Shown: positions 26,165 to 34,802 of the stretch, piece by piece
How positions within the stretch are numbered: position 1 is the first letter of the stretch
Layout: each line of letters begins with the position of its first letter
Assembly (NCBI GenBank): GCA_902543245.1
Contig: CACBXQ010000001.1
Coordinates: forward strand, 62,001 to 126,000
Source: an uncultured Pelagibacteraceae bacterium
GTDB taxonomy: Bacteria > Pseudomonadota > Alphaproteobacteria > Pelagibacterales > Pelagibacteraceae
Direction: 5' to 3'
Length of the DNA stretch: 64,000 nt
Program-made: the position numbers and the translations under genes
The notes under the pieces: model-generated
Told to the model about the DNA's origin: nothing
The model's database searches: none
The model's input: the letters and a program-made list of their open reading frames with translations, nothing else

Positions 26165-27280
26165 TTATAGACCTGCCTTCATTGCTTCCCATTTTTCACC
26201 TAGCTCTGTTCCGTTGTCAGCCCAGTATTCAGCGTTTACTAAGAAGTATGATTTTAAGTTAGCTGGCGCTGTTGGCATATGAGGTACCATGTTAGTTTTA
26301 CCATCTTTGTACCAAGGCTCTCCTGCTTCCATAACTGCAATTGAAGATTTTCTCCAAGGAGCATAAGCAATATATTTTGCACTTCCTGCTAACATTTCTG
26401 TACTAGTCATCATAGCAAGTGCTTTTTTAGCGTCTGCTTCGTTAGGTCCACCTTTAACTAATGCAAAATATTCATAGTCAAGACCTTGACCATCCCATAC
26501 TTGCACTATAGGAGCACCTTCTCCGATTGTAGCATTAAAAAATCTACCATTCCAACCTGTAGCCATTACTACTTCACCACTCATCAATAATTCTGGTGGT
26601 TGAGCACCTGCAGACCAAAATACACATCCGCCATTTGGATCAGTACAAAGCTCTTTAATTTTATTCATAGCTCTGTCTACTCCACCTTCAGCTTCAAGTT
26701 TATTGTAAATATTTTCTCCACCTTTTCCCATTTTTACACCATCTGCAGCTAATGCTATTTCTAAATTTGTCAAAGCACTTTTGTAGATAGCTCTTTTTCC
26801 TGGGAATTTTTTTGTGTTAAAGAAATCTTTTATAGTTTTTGGAGTTCCTTTAACATTTTCACTGTTGTATGCATAGTTCCAAGAATATAAAATATTTCCT
26901 ACAGCACATTTACTTGGCATGTCTGTAAAGAAGTCTTCACTAGCTGGCGTACCATCTGGTGCTGGTGGAAAATCTTTATCAAAATCAAATTCAACAAAAA
27001 TTCCTTCATCACATCCGTTGATAGTGTCGTATGCGAAAACATCCATGATGTCCCATGTAATAGCCCCTGCTTCTTTTTGAGCTTTAATCTCTGACAATCC
27101 GCCAGAATAATCAACCCAGTCAATTGGTACACCCAATTTTGCAGCAGTAGGATCTCCATAGCCTAACTTTTGACTTTCTGTATAAGCTCCACCCCAAGAT
27201 GCAACAACTACTGCAAATGCTGATGAAGTAATAGAAAGAGTAAAAGTAAGAGCTAATAATAGTTTACTTAATTTTTTCAT
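26165..27280 (-). CDS. potD: Pot-type ABC transporter periplasmic binding protein
   Basis: 371 aa with a signal peptide (KLLLALTFTLSITSSAFA). The mature start VVVASWGGAYTESQ is typical of PotD/PotF-type extracellular binding proteins. Further family stretches are DIMDVFAYDTINGCDEG and VMATGWNGRFFNATIGEG. It has several Cys that may pair in the periplasm. It is expressed from its own strong promoter and SD and followed by a terminator, which fits the usual excess of binding protein. Substrate is probably a polyamine, but the EutA/EutD-like genes upstream leave ectoine-like compounds possible. Confidence 0.88.
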   Translation of the reverse strand: MKKLSKLLLALTFTLSITSSAFAVVVASWGGAYTESQKLGYGDPTAAKLGVPIDWVDYSGGLSEIKAQKEAGAITWDIMDVFAYDTINGCDEGIFVEFDFDKDFPPAPDGTPASEDFFTDMPSKCAVGNILYSWNYAYNSENVKGTPKTIKDFFNTKKFPGKRAIYKSALTNLEIALAADGVKMGKGGENIYNKLEAEGGVDRAMNKIKELCTDPNGGCVFWSAGAQPPELLMSGEVVMATGWNGRFFNATIGEGAPIVQVWDGQGLDYEYFALVKGGPNEADAKKALAMMTSTEMLAGSAKYIAYAPWRKSSIAVMEAGEPWYKDGKTNMVPHMPTAPANLKSYFLVNAEYWADNGTELGEKWEAMKAGL

Positions 27281-27283
27281 TTA

Positions 27284-27298
27284 TCCTCCGTTTAAACG
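27284..27298 (-). promoter_or_regulatory. potD ribosome-binding site with adjoining palindrome
   Basis: On the minus strand CGTTTAAACG, a 10-bp palindrome, runs straight into GGAGGA, which is followed by TAA and the potD ATG. The GTTTAAAC core sits in the same place as before amt. The SD fixes the start codon. Confidence 0.5.
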
Positions 27299-27315
27299 TT
27301 TTTTTATAAAAAGTT

Positions 27316-27344
27316 ATTACAACAAGTATAAAAAATGGAGTCAA
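27316..27344 (-). promoter_or_regulatory. Sigma-70-type promoter of potD
   Basis: On the minus strand TTGACT and TGTAAT are separated by exactly 17 bp, each matching consensus at 5 of 6 positions. The site is in the 121-bp gap between potA and potD, giving a leader of about 30 nt. It would give the binding-protein gene its own promoter inside the longer operon. Confidence 0.65.
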
Positions 27345-27401
27345 TAGTTACTTTTTGTAATACTTGATTTGTAATGGTTCTAATATATTAATTTGAAGTG
27401 A

Positions 27402-28490
27402 TTATTTTGGGTCTAAAGCTCTACAATCATGACTATCCCATCCAATATTAATTTCGTTACCAAGTTTTATATCCATTCTTGCTGAACTATTTGGGACTTT
27501 TAATATAAATTCTGAATTTCCTAACATATTAACTCGAACTCTGGTGTGATCACCGTGATAAATAACTTCCTCAATCTTACCTTTATGTTTATTTTGCATA
27601 TTCTCTTTAGGATCTATAATCGCTCTCTCAGGTCTTAATGAAACAATTGTTTTTTCGCCTTTTGCTTTTACTCTAATTGGATTTGCTAAAATCTCTGTTC
27701 CGTTTCCTAATTTAACTTTACATTGATTTTTATTTATATCTGTCACTTCACCTGCAAAAGTATTATTCTCTCCTATAAACTCAGCAACAAAAGAATTAAC
27801 AGGTTCTTCATATAATTTGTCTGGACTCGATAATTGCTGAACTTTACCATCGTTAAATACTGCAATTCTATTTGACATAGTCAAAGCTTCACCTTGGTCA
27901 TGTGTAACATAAACAACTGTAACGCCAATACTTTCATGAATATGTTTTATTTCGTACTGCATACTTTCTCTTAAATTTTTATCTAATGCTCCTAATGGCT
28001 CATCCATTAATACAACTTTTGGATCAAAAACTAAGGCTCTAGCAACAGCAACTCTTTGTTGTTGTCCACCAGATAATTGTCCAGGCATTCTTTGTCCAAA
28101 TTCAGAAAGAGAAACCATTGCTAATGCTTTATCAACTTTTTTATCAATTTCATCTTTAGGGACTTTTCTAACTTTTAATGGGAAAGCTAAATTTTCGTAA
28201 ACTGTCATATGAGGGAATAGTGCATAATTTTGAAATACCATTCCTATCCCTCTTTTATGAGGAGGTATGTTTGATATAGGATTAGTTTCTAAAAAGATTT
28301 CCCCATTAGTAGGTGTTTCAAAACCAGCAAGCATCATTAAACATGTAGTTTTGCCTGAACCTGATGGACCAAGCATAGTTATGAATTCACCTTCAGCAAT
28401 ATCTAAATTTAAATCTTTTACAACTAAAACTTTACCGTCATAGCTTTTGTCTACTTTATCGAATCTGACGAATTGCTCATTCTTAGACAT
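27402..28490 (-). CDS. potA: Pot-type ABC transporter ATPase
   Basis: 362 aa. Walker A GPSGSGKTT, Q-loop VFQNYALFPHMTVYEN, signature LSGGQQQRVAVARAL, Walker B VVLMDEPLGALD and H-loop YVTHDQGEA are intact. The C-terminal ~120 residues form the TOBE regulatory domain. It energises the PotBC permease. It lies 40 bp downstream of the eutD-like gene and is separated from potD by a promoter-bearing gap. Confidence 0.93.
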   Translation of the reverse strand: MSKNEQFVRFDKVDKSYDGKVLVVKDLNLDIAEGEFITMLGPSGSGKTTCLMMLAGFETPTNGEIFLETNPISNIPPHKRGIGMVFQNYALFPHMTVYENLAFPLKVRKVPKDEIDKKVDKALAMVSLSEFGQRMPGQLSGGQQQRVAVARALVFDPKVVLMDEPLGALDKNLRESMQYEIKHIHESIGVTVVYVTHDQGEALTMSNRIAVFNDGKVQQLSSPDKLYEEPVNSFVAEFIGENNTFAGEVTDINKNQCKVKLGNGTEILANPIRVKAKGEKTIVSLRPERAIIDPKENMQNKHKGKIEEVIYHGDHTRVRVNMLGNSEFILKVPNSSARMDIKLGNEINIGWDSHDCRALDPK

Positions 28491-28530
28491 TGCGATTTAA
28501 AACATTTGTGAGATCGTTTTTCAAGCTCTT

Positions 28531-29697
28531 TTATTTTACATGAAGATTTCTCGAGTAATTACAGAATAATTCACTACCTTTATCTGTTACTCTAACTGAC
28601 TCTGAGGATTCAACACCCCAATCTCCAAATTGCATAACTGCTATCATATGAAAGCAAACATTTGGTTTTAATAAAGTTTTATCACCTTTGTAAATATTTA
28701 AAGTATGTTCCCCCCAATCCGGTGGATAACCAATACCTATAGAATAGCCAGTTCGAGACTCTTTTTTTATATTATATTTATCAAGAACTGCCCAAAATTT
28801 TTGGGCTACATCATCAGCTGTATTTCCAGGTTTTGTAGCTTCAATGCCAGCATCTAATGCTTCATTTGTTGCTTTCATAGCATCAATTTTTTTTTGATCT
28901 GGTTTGCCTAATAAAACTGTTCTAGCTACAGGAGCATGGTATCTTTTATAAACACCAGAAAGTTCTATTATTGTTGCTTCACCAGTTACAAATTTATCTT
29001 GGCTTGCAGTAAGGTGTGAAGCTGACGTACCTTTTCCTGTTGGTAACAATGTTGCAATACTTGCGTATTCTCCTCCAAATTCAGGCGTACCCATAAATAA
29101 AGTTTTTTGTATTTCAGCTACAGCATCACACTGTCTAACGCCTGGATTAATTATTTCCATTGCAGTTTTCATAGCTTTTTCAGAAATAATCGCTGCTGAT
29201 TTCATATATGATATTTCTTTGTCAGATTTTACTAATCTCACCCAGTTAACAAGCCTCTCTGAGTCTTTTATATTTGCATTCGGTAAACCAGATTTAATTT
29301 TCTCATAACAGAAAGCTGTAAAATAATGACTATCCATTTCAAGGCCTATATTTAATTTATCCCATTTTTTACCTTTAATTATATCTACAAGATAATCGTA
29401 AGGATGAGATGGCCAAGTATGAATATATTTTTCATCATATACAATTACATTTTCTCTTTTTAGATATGTTTTTATATAAGCACCTCCTGCATCTTGAGCT
29501 CTAACAAAACACAATGGTTCATCTGAATTTACATGAACGATTACACATTGAGCATAATAAAATGACCAAGCGTCATATCCAGTTAAATAATTCATATTAT
29601 TTGTATCTGCAGATATCAAAAGATCTATGCCTTTTTCTTGCATAGATTTTTGAACTTTTTTTAATCTCGATTGATATTCTTCTCTAGAGAATGTCAT
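28531..29697 (-). CDS. M24 peptidase-fold hydrolase, ectoine hydrolase (EutD/DoeA)-like
   Basis: 388 aa, creatinase-type N-terminal domain plus pita-bread C-terminal domain. The C-terminal pattern RTGYSIGIGYPPDWGEHTLN and PNVCFHMIAVMQFGDWGVESSES is characteristic of ectoine hydrolases DoeA/EutD. The M24 metal-ligand region reads ELSGVYKRYHAPVARTV, so the usual Asp pair is not conserved, as in that subgroup. EutD opens the ectoine ring to N-acetyl-diaminobutyrate. It is 2 bp from a EutA-like gene and 40 bp from potA. A general Xaa-Pro aminopeptidase annotation would be less specific. Confidence 0.7.
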   Translation of the reverse strand: MTFSREEYQSRLKKVQKSMQEKGIDLLISADTNNMNYLTGYDAWSFYYAQCVIVHVNSDEPLCFVRAQDAGGAYIKTYLKRENVIVYDEKYIHTWPSHPYDYLVDIIKGKKWDKLNIGLEMDSHYFTAFCYEKIKSGLPNANIKDSERLVNWVRLVKSDKEISYMKSAAIISEKAMKTAMEIINPGVRQCDAVAEIQKTLFMGTPEFGGEYASIATLLPTGKGTSASHLTASQDKFVTGEATIIELSGVYKRYHAPVARTVLLGKPDQKKIDAMKATNEALDAGIEATKPGNTADDVAQKFWAVLDKYNIKKESRTGYSIGIGYPPDWGEHTLNIYKGDKTLLKPNVCFHMIAVMQFGDWGVESSESVRVTDKGSELFCNYSRNLHVK

Positions 29698-29699
29698 AT

Positions 29700-30446
29700 C
29701 TATTTATTTTTAAATAATTTTCCAAAACCACTTATGTTTTCCTTTTTACCAATGCTTTGTAATGTGTCCCATATTAAAACTTGATTACTTGATAAAACAG
29801 TTTTTTCGAGTTTTTTTTCTAAATCATCAATCATAGATAAAACTGGTAGAGCCGTGCATGAAACAAATAATGCATCTGAATTTTTATGGTCCATGTTTAA
29901 TAGAACATCAAACAGATGTTTTTGATCTACTTTTCCTATTTCAATATCATCTGATATATCAAAATATAAATTATTGGTAATAGTGAAACCATTTTTTTCA
30001 AAGTATTTAATTACTTCATTATTTAAATCTTTTGGATAAGGAGTAAAAATAGATAATTTTTTTATATTCATTTTTTTTAAAGCATTTAAAGCAGCAGTAC
30101 TTGGTGTTGTAACTTTTGCTGAGGGTTTTGCTAAATTAATTTTATTTTTTATTGTTTCATAACCTGTAGCAATTGTTCCAGATGTACACCCATATACAAC
30201 ACAATCTAAAGATTCATTGGGTAAAATATCTTTTGACACATCGGTTACTGTATTAGACATTTTAATTAAATTTTCACTTGTTAGTGGAGAATAAGAATGA
30301 ATCCTATTAACAAAAAGATCAATATTCATGCCACTAATCACGTTATTAAAATCTTTCTCTATAGTGTAATCAGATGCTAATGTTATCAATCCAATCTTGG
30401 AGTTTAATTCTTTACTAAATTTTGGCTCTATTTTTGATGAATACAT
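29700..30446 (-). CDS. Asp/Glu racemase-fold protein, EutA-like
   Basis: 248 aa. The two active-site Cys of the Asp/Glu racemase superfamily are in VYGCTSGTIATG (about residue 85) and FVSCTALPVLSM (about residue 195). The YGCTSGT form groups it with maleate isomerase, arylmalonate decarboxylase and EutA proteins. In ectoine-degrading bacteria eutA lies beside eutD, as here. First gene of the run eutA-eutD-potA-potD-potB-potC. Whether it acts on ectoine cannot be decided from sequence. Confidence 0.7.
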   Translation of the reverse strand: MYSSKIEPKFSKELNSKIGLITLASDYTIEKDFNNVISGMNIDLFVNRIHSYSPLTSENLIKMSNTVTDVSKDILPNESLDCVVYGCTSGTIATGYETIKNKINLAKPSAKVTTPSTAALNALKKMNIKKLSIFTPYPKDLNNEVIKYFEKNGFTITNNLYFDISDDIEIGKVDQKHLFDVLLNMDHKNSDALFVSCTALPVLSMIDDLEKKLEKTVLSSNQVLIWDTLQSIGKKENISGFGKLFKNK

Positions 30447-30504
30447 TTTTTAAAAAAAAATATATCATACAAACTAAATTATTCACTAAAATTAAGAGGA
30501 CATA

Positions 30505-31446
30505 ATGAAAATAGGCTTTATAGGACTTGGAAATGTAGGTGCAAAACTTGCTAATAGTTTGTTAAGAAATAAATTTGAATTAACTGTATTAGATATTGAT
30601 AATAACATTTTGGATCAGTTTAAAAAAAATGGTGCAAAAATTGCAATTAGCCCTGAAGATTTAACTAAAAATGTAGATTTAATTATAACTTCTTTACCCT
30701 CACCTAAAATTAGTGCTGAAATTATGGAGGGTAAAAATGGAATATTAAAAGGTTTATCAAAAGATAAAATTTGGTTGGAAATGAGCACCACAGATGAAAA
30801 AGAAATTAAGAGATTGGGTAATTTAGTTTTAAAAAGAGGTGCAATTCCACTAGATGGTCCTGTGAGCGGTGGTTGTCATAGAGCTGCAACTGGAAATATT
30901 GCAATATTTGTAGGTGGTGATAGAGATGCATTTGAAAAAATTCTTCCTGCATTAACAGTCATGGGAAGAAAGATTCTTCATACAGGAAAACTAGGATCAG
31001 CTTCAATTCTCAAGGTCATCACAAATTATTTGGCCTCAGTTCACTTAGCTGCTCTTGGGGAGGCATGGACAGTTGCCAAAAAATCTAATTTAGATTTAAA
31101 AAAAACATACCAAGGAATTGCTGTATCTTCTGGAAACTCATTTGTCCATGAAACTGAAAGCCAGGTTATTTTAAATGGATCATACAATATAAATTTTACG
31201 ATGGATTTGGTTGTAAAAGATACCAGTTTATTTGACAATCTATCAAAAAAACTCAATTCAAACTTAGAGTTGTCTCCAATCATATCAGATATATTTAAGG
31301 ATGGTGAAAAAAAGTATGGCAAAAGAGCCTGGTCATCAATGATAGTAAAAAGAATGGAAGATAAAAATAATATAGAGTTTAGAGCTAAAGGTTTTCCTGC
31401 TGAACTTACTGATAATGAACCTGAAGAAAAAGGATTTGAAATTTAA
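30505..31446 (+). CDS. 3-hydroxyisobutyrate dehydrogenase-like beta-hydroxyacid dehydrogenase
   Basis: 313 aa. NAD(P) site GFIGLGNVGAKLANSLL at the N-terminus, substrate loop DGPVSGGCHRAATGN near residue 115 and the catalytic Lys in GSASILKVITNYLAS near residue 170. Family members oxidise 3-hydroxyisobutyrate, tartronate semialdehyde or related beta-hydroxyacids. It has SD-like AAGAGGA before the ATG, is divergent from eutA by 58 bp and is followed 28 bp later by an aldehyde dehydrogenase, a likely pathway partner. Confidence 0.85.
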   Translation: MKIGFIGLGNVGAKLANSLLRNKFELTVLDIDNNILDQFKKNGAKIAISPEDLTKNVDLIITSLPSPKISAEIMEGKNGILKGLSKDKIWLEMSTTDEKEIKRLGNLVLKRGAIPLDGPVSGGCHRAATGNIAIFVGGDRDAFEKILPALTVMGRKILHTGKLGSASILKVITNYLASVHLAALGEAWTVAKKSNLDLKKTYQGIAVSSGNSFVHETESQVILNGSYNINFTMDLVVKDTSLFDNLSKKLNSNLELSPIISDIFKDGEKKYGKRAWSSMIVKRMEDKNNIEFRAKGFPAELTDNEPEEKGFEI

Positions 31447-31474
31447 CTCATATTAGTATTTATTATAATTTCAT

Positions 31475-32905
31475 ATGCTTGATAAAACAAAATTTTATAT
31501 AAATGGAGAATGGGTTAATCCATCAAAAAAAAATGACTTTGATGTTATAAATCCATCAAATGAAGAAGTTTGTGCAAAGATAACTTTAGGAAGTTCAGAA
31601 GATACAGACAAAGCAATTCAATCAGCAAAAAAAGCTTTTGAAACTTGGAAAGAAACCTCAAAGCAAGAAAGAGTCGCATTGCTTGAAAAATTGTTAAAAA
31701 TTTATAACGAACGATATGATGAAATGACTGACGCTATAACAACTGAATTAGGTTGTCCAAGAGATTGGTGTAGTGCAAATCAAACCTCATCAGGCGCTTC
31801 TCATATTGAGGATTTTATCAAAAGATTAAAAGAGTTTAATTTTGAACCAGGCTTTGATAAAGGGTCAAAAAATCAAATACTTTATGAACCCATTGGAGTT
31901 TGTGGATTAATTACACCTTGGAATTGGCCGATAAATCAAATTGCTTTAAAAGTTGTACCTGCTTTAGCAACAGGATGTACTATGATTTTAAAACCATCAG
32001 AGATTGCACCTTTGTCAGGAATGTTATTTGCTGAAATGATACATGAGGCAGGCTTTCCATCAGGTGTATTTAATTTAGTAAATGGTGATGGTGCAGGAGT
32101 TGGAACTATACTGTCAGGTCATAAAGATGTTGATATGGTTTCTTTTACAGGATCTACAAGAGCAGGAAGGCTAATTACAAAAAATGCTGCTGACACAATT
32201 AAAAGAGTTTGTCTTGAACTTGGAGGAAAAGGAGGAAACATTGTATTTGCTGACTCATACCCTGATGCCGTAAGAGATGGTATTAGAAATGTAATGAGTA
32301 ACTCTGGTCAATCTTGTGATGCTCCGACAAGAATGTTAGTTGAAAGATCAATTTATGAAAGAGCAGTAAAAGAAGCTGCAGATGAAGCAAATAAAATTAA
32401 AGTCGATCTAGCAAGTAAAGCTGGTGATCACATAGGTCCTGTAATATCTAAAATTCAATTTGATAAAATACAAAGTTTAATAAATAGTGGAATTGAAGAA
32501 GGTGCAAAACTAGTTGCAGGTGGACCAGATAGACCTGAAGATTTTAAGAAAGGTTACTTTATTAAACCTACAATATTTACAGATGTCGATAATAACATGA
32601 GAGTAGCTAAAGAGGAAATATTTGGGCCTGTATTATCTATAATTCCATTTGAAACTGAGGAAGAAGCAATTCAAATTACTAATGATACTGAATACGGTCT
32701 TGGAAATTATTTACAAACTAGCGATAAAGAAAAAGCAAAAAGAGTTTCCAGAAAACTAAGATCAGGAATAGTTTATGTAAATAATCAAGCAGCAGACTCT
32801 GGAACACCTTTCGGGGGCTATAGACAATCTGGAAATGGAAGAGAAGGTGGTAGTTGGGGACTTCACGAATATCTAGAAGTAAAAACTATTACGGAATGGC
32901 AATAA
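31475..32905 (+). CDS. NAD(P)-dependent aldehyde dehydrogenase, paralogue of 17899-19332
   Basis: 476 aa, complete. Catalytic Glu in VCLELGGKGGN and Cys in NSGQSCDAPTRM. It aligns without large gaps to the enzyme next to agmatinase (both begin with FYINGxWVxPSKxND and share ITPWNWPINQ). It follows the hydroxyacid dehydrogenase, so it may oxidise the semialdehyde that enzyme makes. Exact substrate unknown. Confidence 0.88.
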   Translation: MLDKTKFYINGEWVNPSKKNDFDVINPSNEEVCAKITLGSSEDTDKAIQSAKKAFETWKETSKQERVALLEKLLKIYNERYDEMTDAITTELGCPRDWCSANQTSSGASHIEDFIKRLKEFNFEPGFDKGSKNQILYEPIGVCGLITPWNWPINQIALKVVPALATGCTMILKPSEIAPLSGMLFAEMIHEAGFPSGVFNLVNGDGAGVGTILSGHKDVDMVSFTGSTRAGRLITKNAADTIKRVCLELGGKGGNIVFADSYPDAVRDGIRNVMSNSGQSCDAPTRMLVERSIYERAVKEAADEANKIKVDLASKAGDHIGPVISKIQFDKIQSLINSGIEEGAKLVAGGPDRPEDFKKGYFIKPTIFTDVDNNMRVAKEEIFGPVLSIIPFETEEEAIQITNDTEYGLGNYLQTSDKEKAKRVSRKLRSGIVYVNNQAADSGTPFGGYRQSGNGREGGSWGLHEYLEVKTITEWQ

Positions 32906-32926
32906 TATAAATTTTTCTAAATTAAA

Positions 32927-33571
32927 GTGGGTCATTTACTTATTCATAGGGGTCTTGCTAAAAATACTTTTAAAGAAAATACTTTAAAATCATTTAAATA
33001 TTGTTTTCAAAAAAATTTTGGAATTGAGACTGATTTACACGTTACTAAAGATAATAAAATTATTTGCTTCCATGATTTTAATTTAAAAAAACAATTTAAA
33101 ATCAATAAATATATAAATAAAAGTAATTATAAAGATTTGGTGAGTATTAGTATAAAAAATAAAAAACCAATTCCTCTTTTGTCAGATCTTATTAAAGCAT
33201 CAAATAATAAAAATTTTTTGATGCTTGAAATTAAACCTGTTTTACAAAAAGATAAAATTAATCTTTTGTTAAAGGAAGTTAATAAATTGAAAAATTTTTC
33301 AATAACTTCCTTTAAGGAAAAAAATATTATTAATTTATATAATTTACGAAAAAAATTGAATCTTGGACTTTTAATACCTTCTACATTCAATTTTGATATG
33401 ATTGTCTCTAAAAGTAAAAAAAAATATGTTAAATTCCTTGTCCTGGAAAAGAAATTTCTGAGAGAAAAACGAATAGATAAAATAAAAAAAAAAATTTATT
33501 TCTATACTATTAAAAAAAGTTCTGATTTTAAAAAATATAAAAATTTTAATTTAATTTTCGAAAATTTATAA
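32927..33571 (+). CDS. Glycerophosphodiester phosphodiesterase
   Basis: 214 aa from a GTG start. The GDPD motif set is present at the N-terminus: HRGLAKNTFKENTL, then GIETDLHVTKDNKIICFHD, with the catalytic His pair and the metal-binding Glu/Asp. The C-terminal half is very Lys-rich and short for the family, so the barrel may be minimal. It releases glycerol-3-phosphate and an alcohol such as choline from phospholipid head groups, which fits the nearby quaternary-amine genes. It overlaps the convergent dioxygenase gene by 6 bp. Confidence 0.85.
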   Translation: MGHLLIHRGLAKNTFKENTLKSFKYCFQKNFGIETDLHVTKDNKIICFHDFNLKKQFKINKYINKSNYKDLVSISIKNKKPIPLLSDLIKASNNKNFLMLEIKPVLQKDKINLLLKEVNKLKNFSITSFKEKNIINLYNLRKKLNLGLLIPSTFNFDMIVSKSKKKYVKFLVLEKKFLREKRIDKIKKKIYFYTIKKSSDFKKYKNFNLIFENL

Positions 33572-34696
33572 AGTTTTTTTTAAATAATTTAATCTTCCAA
33601 TTATTTCATCACGATCCATGTAATATCCTTGCAAATGTCTATGTCCAGAATTTGGATCAAATTCTGTTCTGCCATGAAGCACTCTTCTATTATTAAAAGA
33701 ATAAATATCACCTGCTTCTAAACGAAATTTTATTTGAAATTTATCATCATGTAATAAATTTCCAAATCTATGATGAGCTTTATAAACTTTTTCCATCTGG
33801 TCTGGATGGCAATCAAGAACATCCATTGTTGCAACACTAAATCTTATGTCGTGATAATCGCCATCTTTGGTCAAACTTAATGCAGGGGCATGAAATCCAC
33901 GATGGGACTCTTGAGTATAGTCCATGTCTCTAAATTTAAGTGGTACACTTACTAAAGTTTCAAATATTTCATTTTCATTATTCTTTAAATATTCTGCAAC
34001 AGCAAAACCATCAACTGCAGAAGAATCTCCTCCTTTTGCAGAATTAATTAAACAATGTAAAAATTGATAACCAGGTGGTAATTCGAACCAAGGTAAATCC
34101 ATATGATTTCTAAGAGCATGCGCTGTGTAAGCTGAATTATTTGGTTTTGGAATATTAATTACTTCAAAAGGTGTTTTAAAAAAAGTTTCCCTAATATGAC
34201 TTATTCTATTTAAAATAGGAAAAGCAGATTTTTTTTCAACTGGTGCATTTTTTACTATAGCAATTCCAGTATGATGTAATAATTCAAGCCATTTAATTAA
34301 ACCTTCTTTTGAATTTAAAATTTCATCATGCTCAATGCAAATTGAATTAAAGTTTTTTTTTAGATTGTTATCCCAAAGTTTATAAGGTGATACATATTTT
34401 GTTTTACTTTTTAATGTGTAGCAATTTTCTCTAAGCCATTTAGGATCATAATAACTAGTATGGTCCCCTTCACTCCATTGGATTTGTAACAATCCCAATT
34501 TATTAATCTCGAAATTTTCTACTTTGATATCCTGTGATACATTTAAAATATTAAACATTCTATGTCGTGAATCTTTATCATGGGCAGTTGGGCAATTGTC
34601 TCTTAACCACATATAATTAAATTTGCTCTCTTTCCCGTCGCTCCATTTAATTTTAAGATCAGATTTATCTTTTTCTATTTTTTGAATTTGTACCAT
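33566..34696 (-). CDS. Gamma-butyrobetaine hydroxylase-like 2-oxoglutarate dioxygenase
   Basis: 376 aa. The N-terminal DUF971-type domain (KWSDGKESKFNYMWLRDNCPT) precedes a TauD-type domain. The iron facial triad is in LRNHMDLPWFELPPG (His, Asp) and the distal His in NNRRVLHGRTEFDP. This is the BBOX/TMLH architecture; BBOX makes L-carnitine from gamma-butyrobetaine. The zinc motif is degenerate: CPTAHDKDSRHR instead of the usual CPCxxC-like run. Carnitine degradation genes lie 3 kb away, which supports the call. The start codon sits in a small hairpin (ACCAT-CGAAAA-ATGGT). Confidence 0.8.
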   Translation of the reverse strand: MVQIQKIEKDKSDLKIKWSDGKESKFNYMWLRDNCPTAHDKDSRHRMFNILNVSQDIKVENFEINKLGLLQIQWSEGDHTSYYDPKWLRENCYTLKSKTKYVSPYKLWDNNLKKNFNSICIEHDEILNSKEGLIKWLELLHHTGIAIVKNAPVEKKSAFPILNRISHIRETFFKTPFEVINIPKPNNSAYTAHALRNHMDLPWFELPPGYQFLHCLINSAKGGDSSAVDGFAVAEYLKNNENEIFETLVSVPLKFRDMDYTQESHRGFHAPALSLTKDGDYHDIRFSVATMDVLDCHPDQMEKVYKAHHRFGNLLHDDKFQIKFRLEAGDIYSFNNRRVLHGRTEFDPNSGHRHLQGYYMDRDEIIGRLNYLKKTL

Positions 34697-34802
34697 TTTT
34701 CGATGGTTATTTAACGATTTTAAAATGTCAATGCAATTTATGCTTGAAATATACTTTTCTTACTTTTAAGTTTTAATTTGTCCTGCTAGAACTAATAAAA
34801 AA

